Source of the DNA: Nitrospinaceae bacterium
GTDB taxonomy: Bacteria > Nitrospinota > Nitrospinia > Nitrospinales > VA-1
Assembly (NCBI GenBank): GCA_029261435.1
Contig: JAJDBI010000112.1
Coordinates: 1 to 34,930 of the forward strand
DNA: 34,930 nt
Direction: 5' to 3'
Part shown: positions 23,468-32,115 of the stretch, piece after piece
Position numbering within the stretch: position 1 is the first letter of the stretch
Layout: every line of letters starts with the position of its first letter
Translations under genes and position numbers: made by a program
Notes under the pieces: model-generated
Databases searched by the model: none
What the model was told of the DNA's origin: nothing
The model's input: the letters and a program-made list of their open reading frames with translations, nothing else

Positions 23468-24397
23468 ATGAAAAACATAATGTCGGAATCATTGGACCTT
23501 TTGAAGGTCCAATACTCCTTTACTAAGGCAGATGAAGGTTTACTTCTACAAATGAAACCTCACTTGGAATCTCATGTCGTTGAATTTTTGGATGGCTTTT
23601 ATGAGTCGATTTGGAAACTCGGAAATGTCTCTGAATTCTTTGAAAATGATCTGGCATTCAATCAGCATCGCGACATTATTCGTCAATGGTACCTTGACCT
23701 ATTCGCTGGGGCTTATGGAGCTGATTATTTTTTAAGTCTTGCAAAAATCAGAGAGGCACACGCAAAGTTGGCAATCCCTACCCACCATATGATGGCATTA
23801 TTTTACTTTACTCCAACATTTACCATAGACACTATCCAGAAGCATAATTATGACGATAATTACTTGTCCAAAAGGATTAAGGCAATTGAAAAAATCCTGG
23901 CAATTAACTTAGACATTTTAACGGGTTCCGTTCGAGAAATTGAAACAAGCCAATCTTCATCCATTTCCAGGCTTGAAGTTAAGTTACTTAGATATCTACA
24001 TACTGTTGGGGCCTATTTCAATTATCTGCTTATGGGAGCCCTTGTGATGGTGGCAACTTTCGCGATTGGGTTGTTCGGGTATGATATTTATCTCTTGTTT
24101 TCAGGGAACGCTTCTATTGAAATTGGCATTTTAACCACTTTAGGAAGTCTACTGATACTTTGGGCAGCGATTGAGTTAATCAATGAGGAAATTAAACATT
24201 TGAGCGGTGGAAGCTCTGCCTTGGTTGCATTTATAACACTTGCTATTGCGGCATTGATTCGGAAAATATTAATTGTTTCTCTCTCTCCAGATAAGACAAA
24301 CGAAATCCTTATGTATGGGCTATTAGTACTGCTTCTAAGTATTTCTTATTGGACAATTTCACTTACATTGAAACCTCAAAAGCTTCAGGTGAATTGA
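23468..24397 (+). CDS. Globin-sensor domain fused to PsiE-like membrane domain
   Basis: The 309-residue protein has an N-terminal protoglobin-type domain (about 10-160). It shows QHRDIIRQWYLDLFAGAYGADYF and then IREAHAKLAIP, where H98 matches the proximal haem His of globin-coupled sensors. A helical linker (about 160-180) leads to a C-terminal membrane domain of four helices (about 188-300), containing LLILWAAIELINEEI and ALIRKILIVSL. The latter is typical of the phosphate-starvation-inducible PsiE family. A haem-bound O2, NO or CO signal could therefore be passed to the membrane (inference). No methyl-accepting or GGDEF output is present. The start lacks a good Shine-Dalgarno; M5 is an alternative. 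Confidence 0.78.
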   Translation: MKNIMSESLDLLKVQYSFTKADEGLLLQMKPHLESHVVEFLDGFYESIWKLGNVSEFFENDLAFNQHRDIIRQWYLDLFAGAYGADYFLSLAKIREAHAKLAIPTHHMMALFYFTPTFTIDTIQKHNYDDNYLSKRIKAIEKILAINLDILTGSVREIETSQSSSISRLEVKLLRYLHTVGAYFNYLLMGALVMVATFAIGLFGYDIYLLFSGNASIEIGILTTLGSLLILWAAIELINEEIKHLSGGSSALVAFITLAIAALIRKILIVSLSPDKTNEILMYGLLVLLLSISYWTISLTLKPQKLQVN

Positions 24398-24444
24398 TCC
24401 ATAATCATTATTAAACCAAACTTTCATCAGGAAAGAAGGCTGAA

Positions 24445-24915
24445 ATGAACCCAAAAGACGAAATCCAGAAACTCATCCAAGCCGAAATGAAAAAGTGGGA
24501 GGACTACGAAGATAAGAATGATAAATTACGGATTCATCAAGCAGATAACTTCAAATTCATTTGTGCTCTCCTGAATGACCTTGTCGCATCGATCGAACCA
24601 GAATATACCAAGACAAATATTCTGGATGGCCATGCAACATTAAAGGTTGGCAATGATATAGACCGTTCGAGCTTTATCAGTTGGACCATCCAACCGAACT
24701 TTATAACACTGGAGAGTAAGGAAGAGTACTGGAACACCAATCTTTGGCAAGACAAAGTAAATATAGAGGCGGAACCCGGTTTTAAAGTACAGGAGAAGCG
24801 AGGTGATGACGTAGAAACGAACTCTGAGTTTGGGACAGAAAATGATTTAATTAATTATCTCGCTCAAGAAATCGCCAAGAGAGTCGCTTTTTACCGTTAC
24901 AGAAAAAACGTTTAG
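24445..24915 (+). CDS. Soluble protein of unknown function
   Basis: The 156-residue protein is hydrophilic and acidic, with no signal peptide or membrane helix. N-terminal helices (IQKLIQAEMKKWEDYEDKNDKLR, FICALLNDLVASI) precede a predicted beta-rich middle (HATLKVGN, FISWTIQPNFITLES) and an amphipathic C-terminal helix (LINYLAQEIAKRVAFYRYRK). An AAGAAGG Shine-Dalgarno is 6-7 bases before the ATG. It lies 47 bases after the globin/PsiE gene on the same strand and is probably co-transcribed. I do not recognise a family. Confidence 0.6.
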   Translation: MNPKDEIQKLIQAEMKKWEDYEDKNDKLRIHQADNFKFICALLNDLVASIEPEYTKTNILDGHATLKVGNDIDRSSFISWTIQPNFITLESKEEYWNTNLWQDKVNIEAEPGFKVQEKRGDDVETNSEFGTENDLINYLAQEIAKRVAFYRYRKNV

Positions 24916-24995
24916 GATAGGCTCGTTTTCCCCAGGAGAATTAATAATGCCTAATAAATTAATGGAACAGACCACTACCAAACTGTAGATTTTTC

Positions 24996-25010
24996 TGATT
25001 AGTTATCAGT
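24996..25010 (+). repeat. Right 15-bp direct repeat of the accessory segment
   Basis: It is identical to 21553-21567 just after tesA. The two copies bracket about 3.4 kb holding the Rieske, small-protein and globin/PsiE genes. It could be a recombination or target-duplication scar, or simply a shared palindrome. Confidence 0.55.
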
Positions 25011-25070
25011 CGGCTTTTTGAAGGGGTTACTAAATACTTTATCAATTGACTTAGAATGCTGTGAGAGGCT

Positions 25071-25151
25071 GGCGAACTTCAAATATTCAATGTCCGCTTT
25101 GGGTCGTTTGGAGACATTAAGATTTTTGTAATTTGTGCCACAACGTTCGCC
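25071..25151 (+). repeat. 81-bp palindromic MITE-like element, copy 2
   Basis: Terminal inverted repeats GGCGAAC (25071-25077) and GTTCGCC (25145-25151) flank an inner inverted pair AATGTC (25089-25094) and GACATT (25113-25118). It shares an 11-base direct and a 12-base inverted word with the element at 21593-21649. No coding capacity. It ends 15 bases before the stop codon of the TrpD-like gene. Confidence 0.6.
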
Positions 25152-25166
25152 GAGAGGATCTAATGA

Positions 25167-26234
25167 TTAGTTTCCAGCAGTCCATTGCATGAGCGATTCA
25201 TAAGCTTTTCCGGATTCAAGGAGGGCAAGGGCTCGGTCAAACCCTTCCTGAGAGGTGTTGAACACCCCGCAAAGGTGAGTCAATGTCCCTGCCTGACTGG
25301 CTATTTGCAGGCTTGCCGGCCCCTTTCCCGTTTTTAATGCGTTTTCTCCAAGTTTCACTATTGTTTCGAGATTGGATGTTATCGGCTTTAATTCTTCGTG
25401 GGCTTCGGCAATACGTTGTGCTGTTTCTTCGTTGTACAGGTTTTTGAGGGAAAGGTTTTTTTGTTCAGTTTCTTCAGAGCTATTCTGGATAAATACTTTT
25501 GCTTCTTTGTGTACACCGAACAAAGTGGTGCCCTCCATACCATTTCCGACGATAACTTTATCGAACTGGCTGAGTTTTCCGATTTCGGTGAGTGCTGTTT
25601 CGTAGCCGCGATGGAAGTAGGTGGTGGCGAGAATATTTTTCCGAGCTTTGACGGGCATTAGAATTTTTTCCAAAGTGGCGAGCATTGGGCGTTTAACGAT
25701 TTCAGTCCGTAAAGGTCTTAGCGCTTCTAATTGTGGCAGGGTGTCGGCGGTGCTGAGATAACCGAACTGATGTTTTTCCAGCAACGCCAGACGTTGTTTT
25801 CCTTCTGCCACTTTATAATGGTTCTGCAAAATGTCTTCGAAGGTGATGCCGAATTTTGGTGGTAACGGTAATGCCGAATGACCGTAAACAGGGAGGCCAA
25901 GTTGGGCAATCACCGGGATGGCGTAAAACCCGAAATAGGGGATGCGTTGGAATCCGTCAAAAGGATCGGCAATTTGCAGGAGTTGATCAAAGTCAACCGA
26001 TGCTGGAACAACGTGGTTTTGCAAGGCTCGCCAATAGCCGATATTTTCGGGCAGGGTTTCCAGTTTCATACGTGCGGCAATGAGAAAGACTCCAGCGCGG
26101 ACTTTTGAAACCTCATCATCGAGAATCAGGTTCAGGGCATCTTCGGCTTCTGCTGCGGTTAAGTCTTTACTCAAACGGGGACCCGCCGCAATTTTTTGCA
26201 GATAGTCTTTCATTCTGGCTTCCGGGTCCAGCAT
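25167..26234 (-). CDS. TrpD-like (glycosyltransferase family 3) protein, TrpD2/YbiB type
   Basis: The 355-residue protein has the anthranilate phosphoribosyltransferase architecture: an N-terminal helical domain (LTAAEAEDALNLILDDEVSKVRAGVFLIAARMKLET) and a large alpha/beta domain. The PRPP motifs of true TrpD are not kept: instead of GTGGD it has ADPFDGFQR, and instead of HGNR it has YGHSALPLPPKFGIT. This matches the TrpD-like subgroup rather than tryptophan synthesis, and there is no trp operon here. Members of the subgroup are reported as nucleic-acid binders or remain uncharacterised. An AAAGGAA Shine-Dalgarno supports the start. It is divergent from the radical SAM gene. Confidence 0.8.
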   Translation of the reverse strand: MLDPEARMKDYLQKIAAGPRLSKDLTAAEAEDALNLILDDEVSKVRAGVFLIAARMKLETLPENIGYWRALQNHVVPASVDFDQLLQIADPFDGFQRIPYFGFYAIPVIAQLGLPVYGHSALPLPPKFGITFEDILQNHYKVAEGKQRLALLEKHQFGYLSTADTLPQLEALRPLRTEIVKRPMLATLEKILMPVKARKNILATTYFHRGYETALTEIGKLSQFDKVIVGNGMEGTTLFGVHKEAKVFIQNSSEETEQKNLSLKNLYNEETAQRIAEAHEELKPITSNLETIVKLGENALKTGKGPASLQIASQAGTLTHLCGVFNTSQEGFDRALALLESGKAYESLMQWTAGN

Positions 26235-26323
26235 TTATTGAGGTTTCCTTTCTCAGTGCCATTATTTAGAGTATGATGATAACTCTTAATTAATAACTAA
26301 AAGTAATTTTTTTTTCGGTATTT

Positions 26324-28027
26324 ATGCAGGTTTCTCATTCAGCCGAATCGGCCCTCGACTCGACTATTTCACGCAATGATTTGCAGGTGCTTCTGGTTTA
26401 CCCCAACACTCGGGATGTGGCTATGGCCAACCTGGGTTTCCAGCAGGTTTATTCTCTATTGAACAAAATTGAAGGAGTGGTTTGTGACCGTTTTGCCATG
26501 CCCGTTGGGTGGAAGCCGGAAACGCAATCGTTGGAACGCGAAGAATTGCGTTCGATGGATCTACAGATGCACCCGCTTGAGTTCGATGTTATCGCGTTTT
26601 CAATTTCGTTTGAACCGGATTACCTGAACACGGTGCTGGCCCTGAAATACTTTGGTATTCCGCTGGATCGCAAGGGGAGAGACGCTTCTTTTCCGATGAT
26701 AACAGCAGGGGGATCGGCGATATTCATCAATCCTGAACCGTTGGCAGAGTGTATGGATGTTCTGTACATTGGTGAAGGCGAAGGCATGGCCGAAGACTTT
26801 TTTAGCTTGTTGCGCGAAAACGAAGATCGGGATCAATTTTTTGAACGCGCAGTTTCCATTCCCGGAATTTATTTGCCGCAGCATTATCGTCCTCGGATGG
26901 AGCAGGGCCTGCAAGTAGGCGTTTTACCTTTAGAGAGTGCCCCTGCCCGTGTGGTACGGCATTGGGTAGTGAAGGAGGAATCACTTTGCACACACTCGGT
27001 TCTGCATGATGAAGACTCTACTTTCAAAGATATGGCATTGATGGAGGTTACAAGAGGGTGCATTTGGGCCTGCCGGTTTTGCACGGCAGGTTTTATATAC
27101 CGTCCTCCTCGTTTGCCCGATCTCGAAAAAACATATAATTCTATGGATACCCTGCTCACCGGCCTTGGTAAATCAGCGCAGACCATCGGTCTGGTCGGGC
27201 CATCAGTGACCGATCACCCGGACTTGCCAGCGTTAGCCCGGAAAATTACCGAACAGGGTAAGAAACTTTCGTTCTCTTCTTTGCGGATGGAAACGCTCAC
27301 CGATGAGTTGGTGGATCTGATTCTGCAAAGTGGTCAGAAAACTCTGACGGTGGCTGTGGATGCTCCTTCTGAAAAAATGCGCGATGTCATTAATAAGGCC
27401 GCAACCGATGACTACATCGTTGAGAAGTGTCGGTTCCTCACCCGCAAAGGCATTCTTCATTTAAAAATCTATTCCATTATTGGACTGCCTTTAGAAACGG
27501 AAGATGATATTGACCAATTCATTCGGCTTGTTGAGAGGGTGCAGGAAGGTTATGTCGAGGAGTGCCGGAAGCTTGGGCGTATTGGCCAGTTGACGATTGG
27601 CCTGAGTCCGTTAGTGCCCAAACCCGGAACACCGTTTCAATGGCACCCGATGGAATCGGTGAAGAGCTTAAAGAAAAAGTTTGCCCGGGTGAGAAAGGCT
27701 CTGGGGAAAATACCGTATCTTAAAATGAGTTTTGGTTCTCCCAACGAAGCCTACCTGCAAACATATTTGTCGCGGGGAGATCGGAATACGCAGGAATTTT
27801 TCAAAACTTATTTGAATAACGGTCATGATGCCAAGAGCGCGTTGAAAGAGCATCCCGTTGATGAGTATGTTTACCGGCAATATGAAAAGAATGATTACCT
27901 TCCCTGGGATATTGTGGATCACGGTTACCGTGAGAACTTCCTTTGGGAAGATTATCAACGCGGATTAAAAGCCGCACACACTCCCGTATGTGATACGGCT
28001 ATCTGTCACATCTGCGGCCTCTGCTAA
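26324..28027 (+). CDS. B12-binding-type radical SAM protein
   Basis: The 567-residue protein starts with a cobalamin-binding-like Rossmann region (LQVLLVYPNTRDVAMANLGFQ, then FDVIAFSISFEPD, ITAGG, YIGEGEG). The radical SAM core follows with the [4Fe-4S] motif RGCIWACRFC (C246, C250, C253). A DxHxxG cobalamin motif is not evident, so B12 binding is uncertain. Downstream segments (IGLPLETEDDI, GLSPLVPKPGTPFQWHPM) are typical of TIGR03960-like radical SAM proteins. The last 12 residues contain CDTAICHICGLC, an extra Cys cluster that could hold an auxiliary iron-sulfur cluster. The reaction is unknown. Confidence 0.88.
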   Translation: MQVSHSAESALDSTISRNDLQVLLVYPNTRDVAMANLGFQQVYSLLNKIEGVVCDRFAMPVGWKPETQSLEREELRSMDLQMHPLEFDVIAFSISFEPDYLNTVLALKYFGIPLDRKGRDASFPMITAGGSAIFINPEPLAECMDVLYIGEGEGMAEDFFSLLRENEDRDQFFERAVSIPGIYLPQHYRPRMEQGLQVGVLPLESAPARVVRHWVVKEESLCTHSVLHDEDSTFKDMALMEVTRGCIWACRFCTAGFIYRPPRLPDLEKTYNSMDTLLTGLGKSAQTIGLVGPSVTDHPDLPALARKITEQGKKLSFSSLRMETLTDELVDLILQSGQKTLTVAVDAPSEKMRDVINKAATDDYIVEKCRFLTRKGILHLKIYSIIGLPLETEDDIDQFIRLVERVQEGYVEECRKLGRIGQLTIGLSPLVPKPGTPFQWHPMESVKSLKKKFARVRKALGKIPYLKMSFGSPNEAYLQTYLSRGDRNTQEFFKTYLNNGHDAKSALKEHPVDEYVYRQYEKNDYLPWDIVDHGYRENFLWEDYQRGLKAAHTPVCDTAICHICGLC

Positions 28028-28030
28028 CCT

Positions 28031-28096
28031 CCACTCGGCGTGGGGCCTGCTGTAATGGCTTTTCCTGGCTAGCAAAAGTTTTTCTCGGCTCAAAGA
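28031..28096 (-). repeat. Intergenic repeat, copy B (inverted partner of 6988-7053)
   Basis: The element begins 3 bases after the radical SAM stop codon and ends just before the convergent CDP-alcohol transferase stop. Its reverse complement agrees with 7022-7053 at 28 of 32 positions in the best block. Its right part (28061-28096) also resembles 10622-10656. Confidence 0.6.
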
Positions 28097-28097
28097 A

Positions 28098-29003
28098 TTA
28101 ATGCTGTATTCCTCTCTGTTTAAAAACTTTCCAAGTTAGTAGACCTAAGCTGTATACGTTCATGAAAGTGACCAGTAGGATCATGAATAATTCCAGTTGA
28201 TTCAGTAGAGAAAAAAATACCAGCATCACGTTGTTGGTGCATAAGCATAAGGGGCTGACCCAGGCCAGAAATTTTTTGTCAGAGTACCAGTTCTGCAAAG
28301 CCTCTTCGGTGTCGGGGACCCGTGCAAGTCTTCTGCACATAGCATCCAGCTGTTCCACGGCTTTATCCTGCCAAACGTATGCCCAGACAAACAGCGTTTG
28401 CAGTCTCAGGTCCCAGGGGTCTGTCTGGCCTTCTTCTACTTTGCGCTTATCTTCTTCGGTTACGCTTTCGTCCACTCGGTTTTTTTCGTAGGAACCTACA
28501 CGGGATGTGTAATTGACAAGATAAAAAACAAAAAACGTGCTTTGCATGAAGCAGACCAGTAGTCCAAGCAGTCCCAGAACCCAGTACTCCTGCATTCCTG
28601 TTGTCCGAACCAGATACACCGTTACAGCAATATAAACCAGAACGGTGACGAGGAAATCAGCCAGCGAGTCGAGAAACCTGCCGAAACGTGATGTCGTGCC
28701 CCGCACGCGGGCAAGGTTGCCATCGACATTGTCGAGAAATACTTTTCCATAAAGAAAGATTGCTCCCCACACCAGAGCGTCAGGAATTCCGGAAACATAA
28801 AGTCCGGCTGAAGCCAAACCAAAAACCAGTGAAAGAAAAGTGATCTGGTTTGGCGTGACCGATGTGGGATACAACAGGCGAACGACCCAACGGTTCATGA
28901 AATACCAGATCTCGTTCACATCAAAAAACCGCTCCCCGGCTGGAAGCTTATTCATCTTTTCAATATCAAAATCCATTGCGAAAGAATAGCACAAGAGATA
29001 CAT
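28098..29003 (-). CDS. CDP-alcohol phosphatidyltransferase family protein
   Basis: The catalytic signature D-G-x2-A-R-x8-G-x3-D-x3-D is complete (DGNLARVRG...GRFLDSLAD, about residues 91-113). The 301-residue membrane protein has about six hydrophobic helices. It transfers a phosphatidyl (or similar) group from CDP-diacylglycerol to an alcohol acceptor in the inner membrane; which alcohol cannot be read from sequence. A polar insert (about 175-235, EEDKRKVEEGQTDPWDL) separates the last two helix pairs. The start with AGAGGA upstream is kept; an ATG nine codons later is an alternative. It is convergent with the radical SAM gene. Confidence 0.9.
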   Translation of the reverse strand: MYLLCYSFAMDFDIEKMNKLPAGERFFDVNEIWYFMNRWVVRLLYPTSVTPNQITFLSLVFGLASAGLYVSGIPDALVWGAIFLYGKVFLDNVDGNLARVRGTTSRFGRFLDSLADFLVTVLVYIAVTVYLVRTTGMQEYWVLGLLGLLVCFMQSTFFVFYLVNYTSRVGSYEKNRVDESVTEEDKRKVEEGQTDPWDLRLQTLFVWAYVWQDKAVEQLDAMCRRLARVPDTEEALQNWYSDKKFLAWVSPLCLCTNNVMLVFFSLLNQLELFMILLVTFMNVYSLGLLTWKVFKQRGIQH

Positions 29004-29182
29004 GGTGTTCCTCTATGTAAATCAACATCAAAAATACTCCTCTCAAAATCCACTGAGAAATCGCATGGTATTTTCTCCTGATCCAGCCTTAGAGATATGT
29101 TGCTTGCATTAAGTTTATGGTCATGTCAATAAATCCCCAGTCGAATAATATTCAATTCTAATATTTAGAGGAGGGTTTAAGC

Positions 29183-30673
29183 ATGAAAAAGCAATTGGCA
29201 TTTTTCACGGTATTCAGTTTTTTGTTGGTTTCTACAGGAGTGGGGGCGCAGACCATTGTGTTGGATGGCGTGCCTATAGGGCTTACCAATCCCAAAGAAG
29301 GACATTTCACCAACCTCGAAGCGACCACTCAAATCACACTGGGAGCAGAGACCATCACAAACTTCAGTGGACTAGACGATGACAAGGTTAAAGTTTCTTC
29401 TGGAGACACTGCCGATTTTCTGGAAACCCAGATTGTGGGTGGAACAGGAGTCACAGTAAACTCTGACGGAAGTCAGATCACCATCTCCGCGCCACCTGCG
29501 AATGTGGAAGACAGTACTGATGGAGTGGAAGTCACTTTTGCGGGATTGGGTGAATACGATCCGGGTACAGGAGTTGTACCGGCATTGGATTTGAACGGTA
29601 CGAATCTGGTGGTCAATCAAGCTAATCCCACTGTGACAGTGGGAGGAATTTCTTCGACGGTGCTTGCCAGCTCCGATAACCCGCAGCAGGTCATCGTGCG
29701 TGTTCCTCAAGGTTTGAGCACTGGCAACTATAAGTTGAAAGTGAAAAATGCCAATGGTTTTTCGGAAGGTCTCATTCCACTCAACCAGACTTTCTTTGAT
29801 GGAAGCGCTTGGAATGAAGCGACTGCATCTGCCGACTGGTCAGCTCGCATTTATCACCGTTCGGTGATTTATGACAATAAAATGTGGGTCATGGGAGGAA
29901 CTGATGGAGTTGATAAAAATGATGTCTGGTATTCCAGTGATGGCATCACCTGGACCTTGGCCACTGCCAATGCGGCCTGGTCTGCACGTACAAACCCCAC
30001 TTTACTGGTCTACAATAATAAAATGTGGGTCATCGGTGGATATGATGGAGTTAATAAAAACGATGTCTGGTCCAGTACGGATGGAATTACCTGGACTCAA
30101 GCTACCGGCTCTGCCGGTTGGTCGGCCCGTAGTATCCATACTTCGGTGGTTTTTGATGATGGAAGTGGAGAAAAAATGTGGGTCCTTGGTGGGTTAGGTA
30201 GCTCCAACAAGAATGATGTTTGGTCTTCTACGGATGGTGTTGCCTGGACCCAGACCACAGCCTCCGCTTCATGGTCGGTTCGCATTTTCCACAGCTCAGT
30301 GGTCTATGACAACAAAATGTGGGTCATCGGTGGAACCAACAATGGCTCCCATAAAGGCGATGTCTGGTATTCCAGCGATGGCATCTCCTGGGCTGAAGCC
30401 ACAGCCAATGCGCCCTGGGTTACTCGCTATGGTCACTCCTTGCTGGTCTACAATAATAAAATGTGGATCTTCGGTGGACATGATGGTGTCAGAAAGAATG
30501 ATGTCTGGTCTAGCACCGATGGAATCACTTGGGTTCAAGCCACTGCAGGTGCGGCTTGGGTTGCTCGCCTAAACCACACTTCGCTGGTCTTCAACAAAAA
30601 AATCTGGGTCATCGGCGGTAGTATTTCCAGCGGCGGTGGTTATGATAATGATGTCTGGCACACTTCCAACTAG
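29183..30673 (+). CDS. Secreted Kelch beta-propeller protein with IPT/TIG-like region
   Basis: The 496-residue protein has a signal peptide (MKKQLAFFTVFSFLLVSTGVGAQ). Residues about 30-110 contain a tail-fibre-like segment (ITLGAETITNFSGLDDDKVKVSSGDT). An IPT/TIG-like Ig fold (about 115-195) follows. Then come six Kelch-type blades (about 205-495), each with NKMWV.GG..G...NDVW.S.DGI.W..AT. The repeats are so alike that recent tandem duplication is likely. Six blades would close a propeller that binds a ligand at the cell surface or outside. RBS GAGGAGGG precedes the ATG. It ends before a shared bidirectional terminator. Confidence 0.9.
   Translation: MKKQLAFFTVFSFLLVSTGVGAQTIVLDGVPIGLTNPKEGHFTNLEATTQITLGAETITNFSGLDDDKVKVSSGDTADFLETQIVGGTGVTVNSDGSQITISAPPANVEDSTDGVEVTFAGLGEYDPGTGVVPALDLNGTNLVVNQANPTVTVGGISSTVLASSDNPQQVIVRVPQGLSTGNYKLKVKNANGFSEGLIPLNQTFFDGSAWNEATASADWSARIYHRSVIYDNKMWVMGGTDGVDKNDVWYSSDGITWTLATANAAWSARTNPTLLVYNNKMWVIGGYDGVNKNDVWSSTDGITWTQATGSAGWSARSIHTSVVFDDGSGEKMWVLGGLGSSNKNDVWSSTDGVAWTQTTASASWSVRIFHSSVVYDNKMWVIGGTNNGSHKGDVWYSSDGISWAEATANAPWVTRYGHSLLVYNNKMWIFGGHDGVRKNDVWSSTDGITWVQATAGAAWVARLNHTSLVFNKKIWVIGGSISSGGGYDNDVWHTSN
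29820..30665 (+). repeat. Tandem DNA repeats encoding Kelch blades
   Basis: Near-identical phrases recur, such as AATAAAATGTGGGTCAT and GATGTCTGG, spaced roughly 135-150 bases apart. They lie in the same reading frame and encode the six propeller blades of the Kelch protein. Confidence 0.75.
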
Positions 30674-30703
30674 CGGTCAGGCGAATGCCCATAGCAGTAT
30701 AGA

Positions 30704-30736
30704 GGGGGATGCCTGCAGGCATCCCTTTCTTATTTG
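30704..30736. terminator. Bidirectional terminator between convergent genes
   Basis: GGGATGCC and GGCATCCC form a perfect stem with a TGCA loop (30706-30725), followed by TTTCTTATTT on the plus strand. It lies between the Kelch gene and the convergent AttH-like gene, whose stop is at 30742. Confidence 0.75.
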
Positions 30737-30741
30737 GCAAT

Positions 30742-31854
<1,113 letters not shown>

Positions 31855-32115
31855 AAGCCTTAAGCTCCTGAAGAAAAATACCGTTAAAAACATAATAGAA
31901 AAGGTACCTCCGAGTTTGGCTCGAGGCTGAAAGAGGTTATCAGAGAGACAGACTGAATACAATCCGGGTCGTCTGGTTTTGCATAGAAAGAGAAGGTATA
32001 CTGAACTTGGTCGACTCAAAGGATTGATTAAACCATTTTACCTTCTTGTCGGATTCCACAAGGCAACTTCCTTTATTGTGAGAACCTAAACCTTATATTT
32101 TGAAATTCACAATCC

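Noticed and set aside
29871-30572. Plus-strand ORFs in other frames of the Kelch gene
   Set aside because: They repeat only because the underlying DNA repeats; the Kelch frame has the signal peptide and motifs.
31855-32019. N-terminal extension of the AttH-like protein
   Set aside because: The extension has no family match, and a clean signal peptide begins at 31854.
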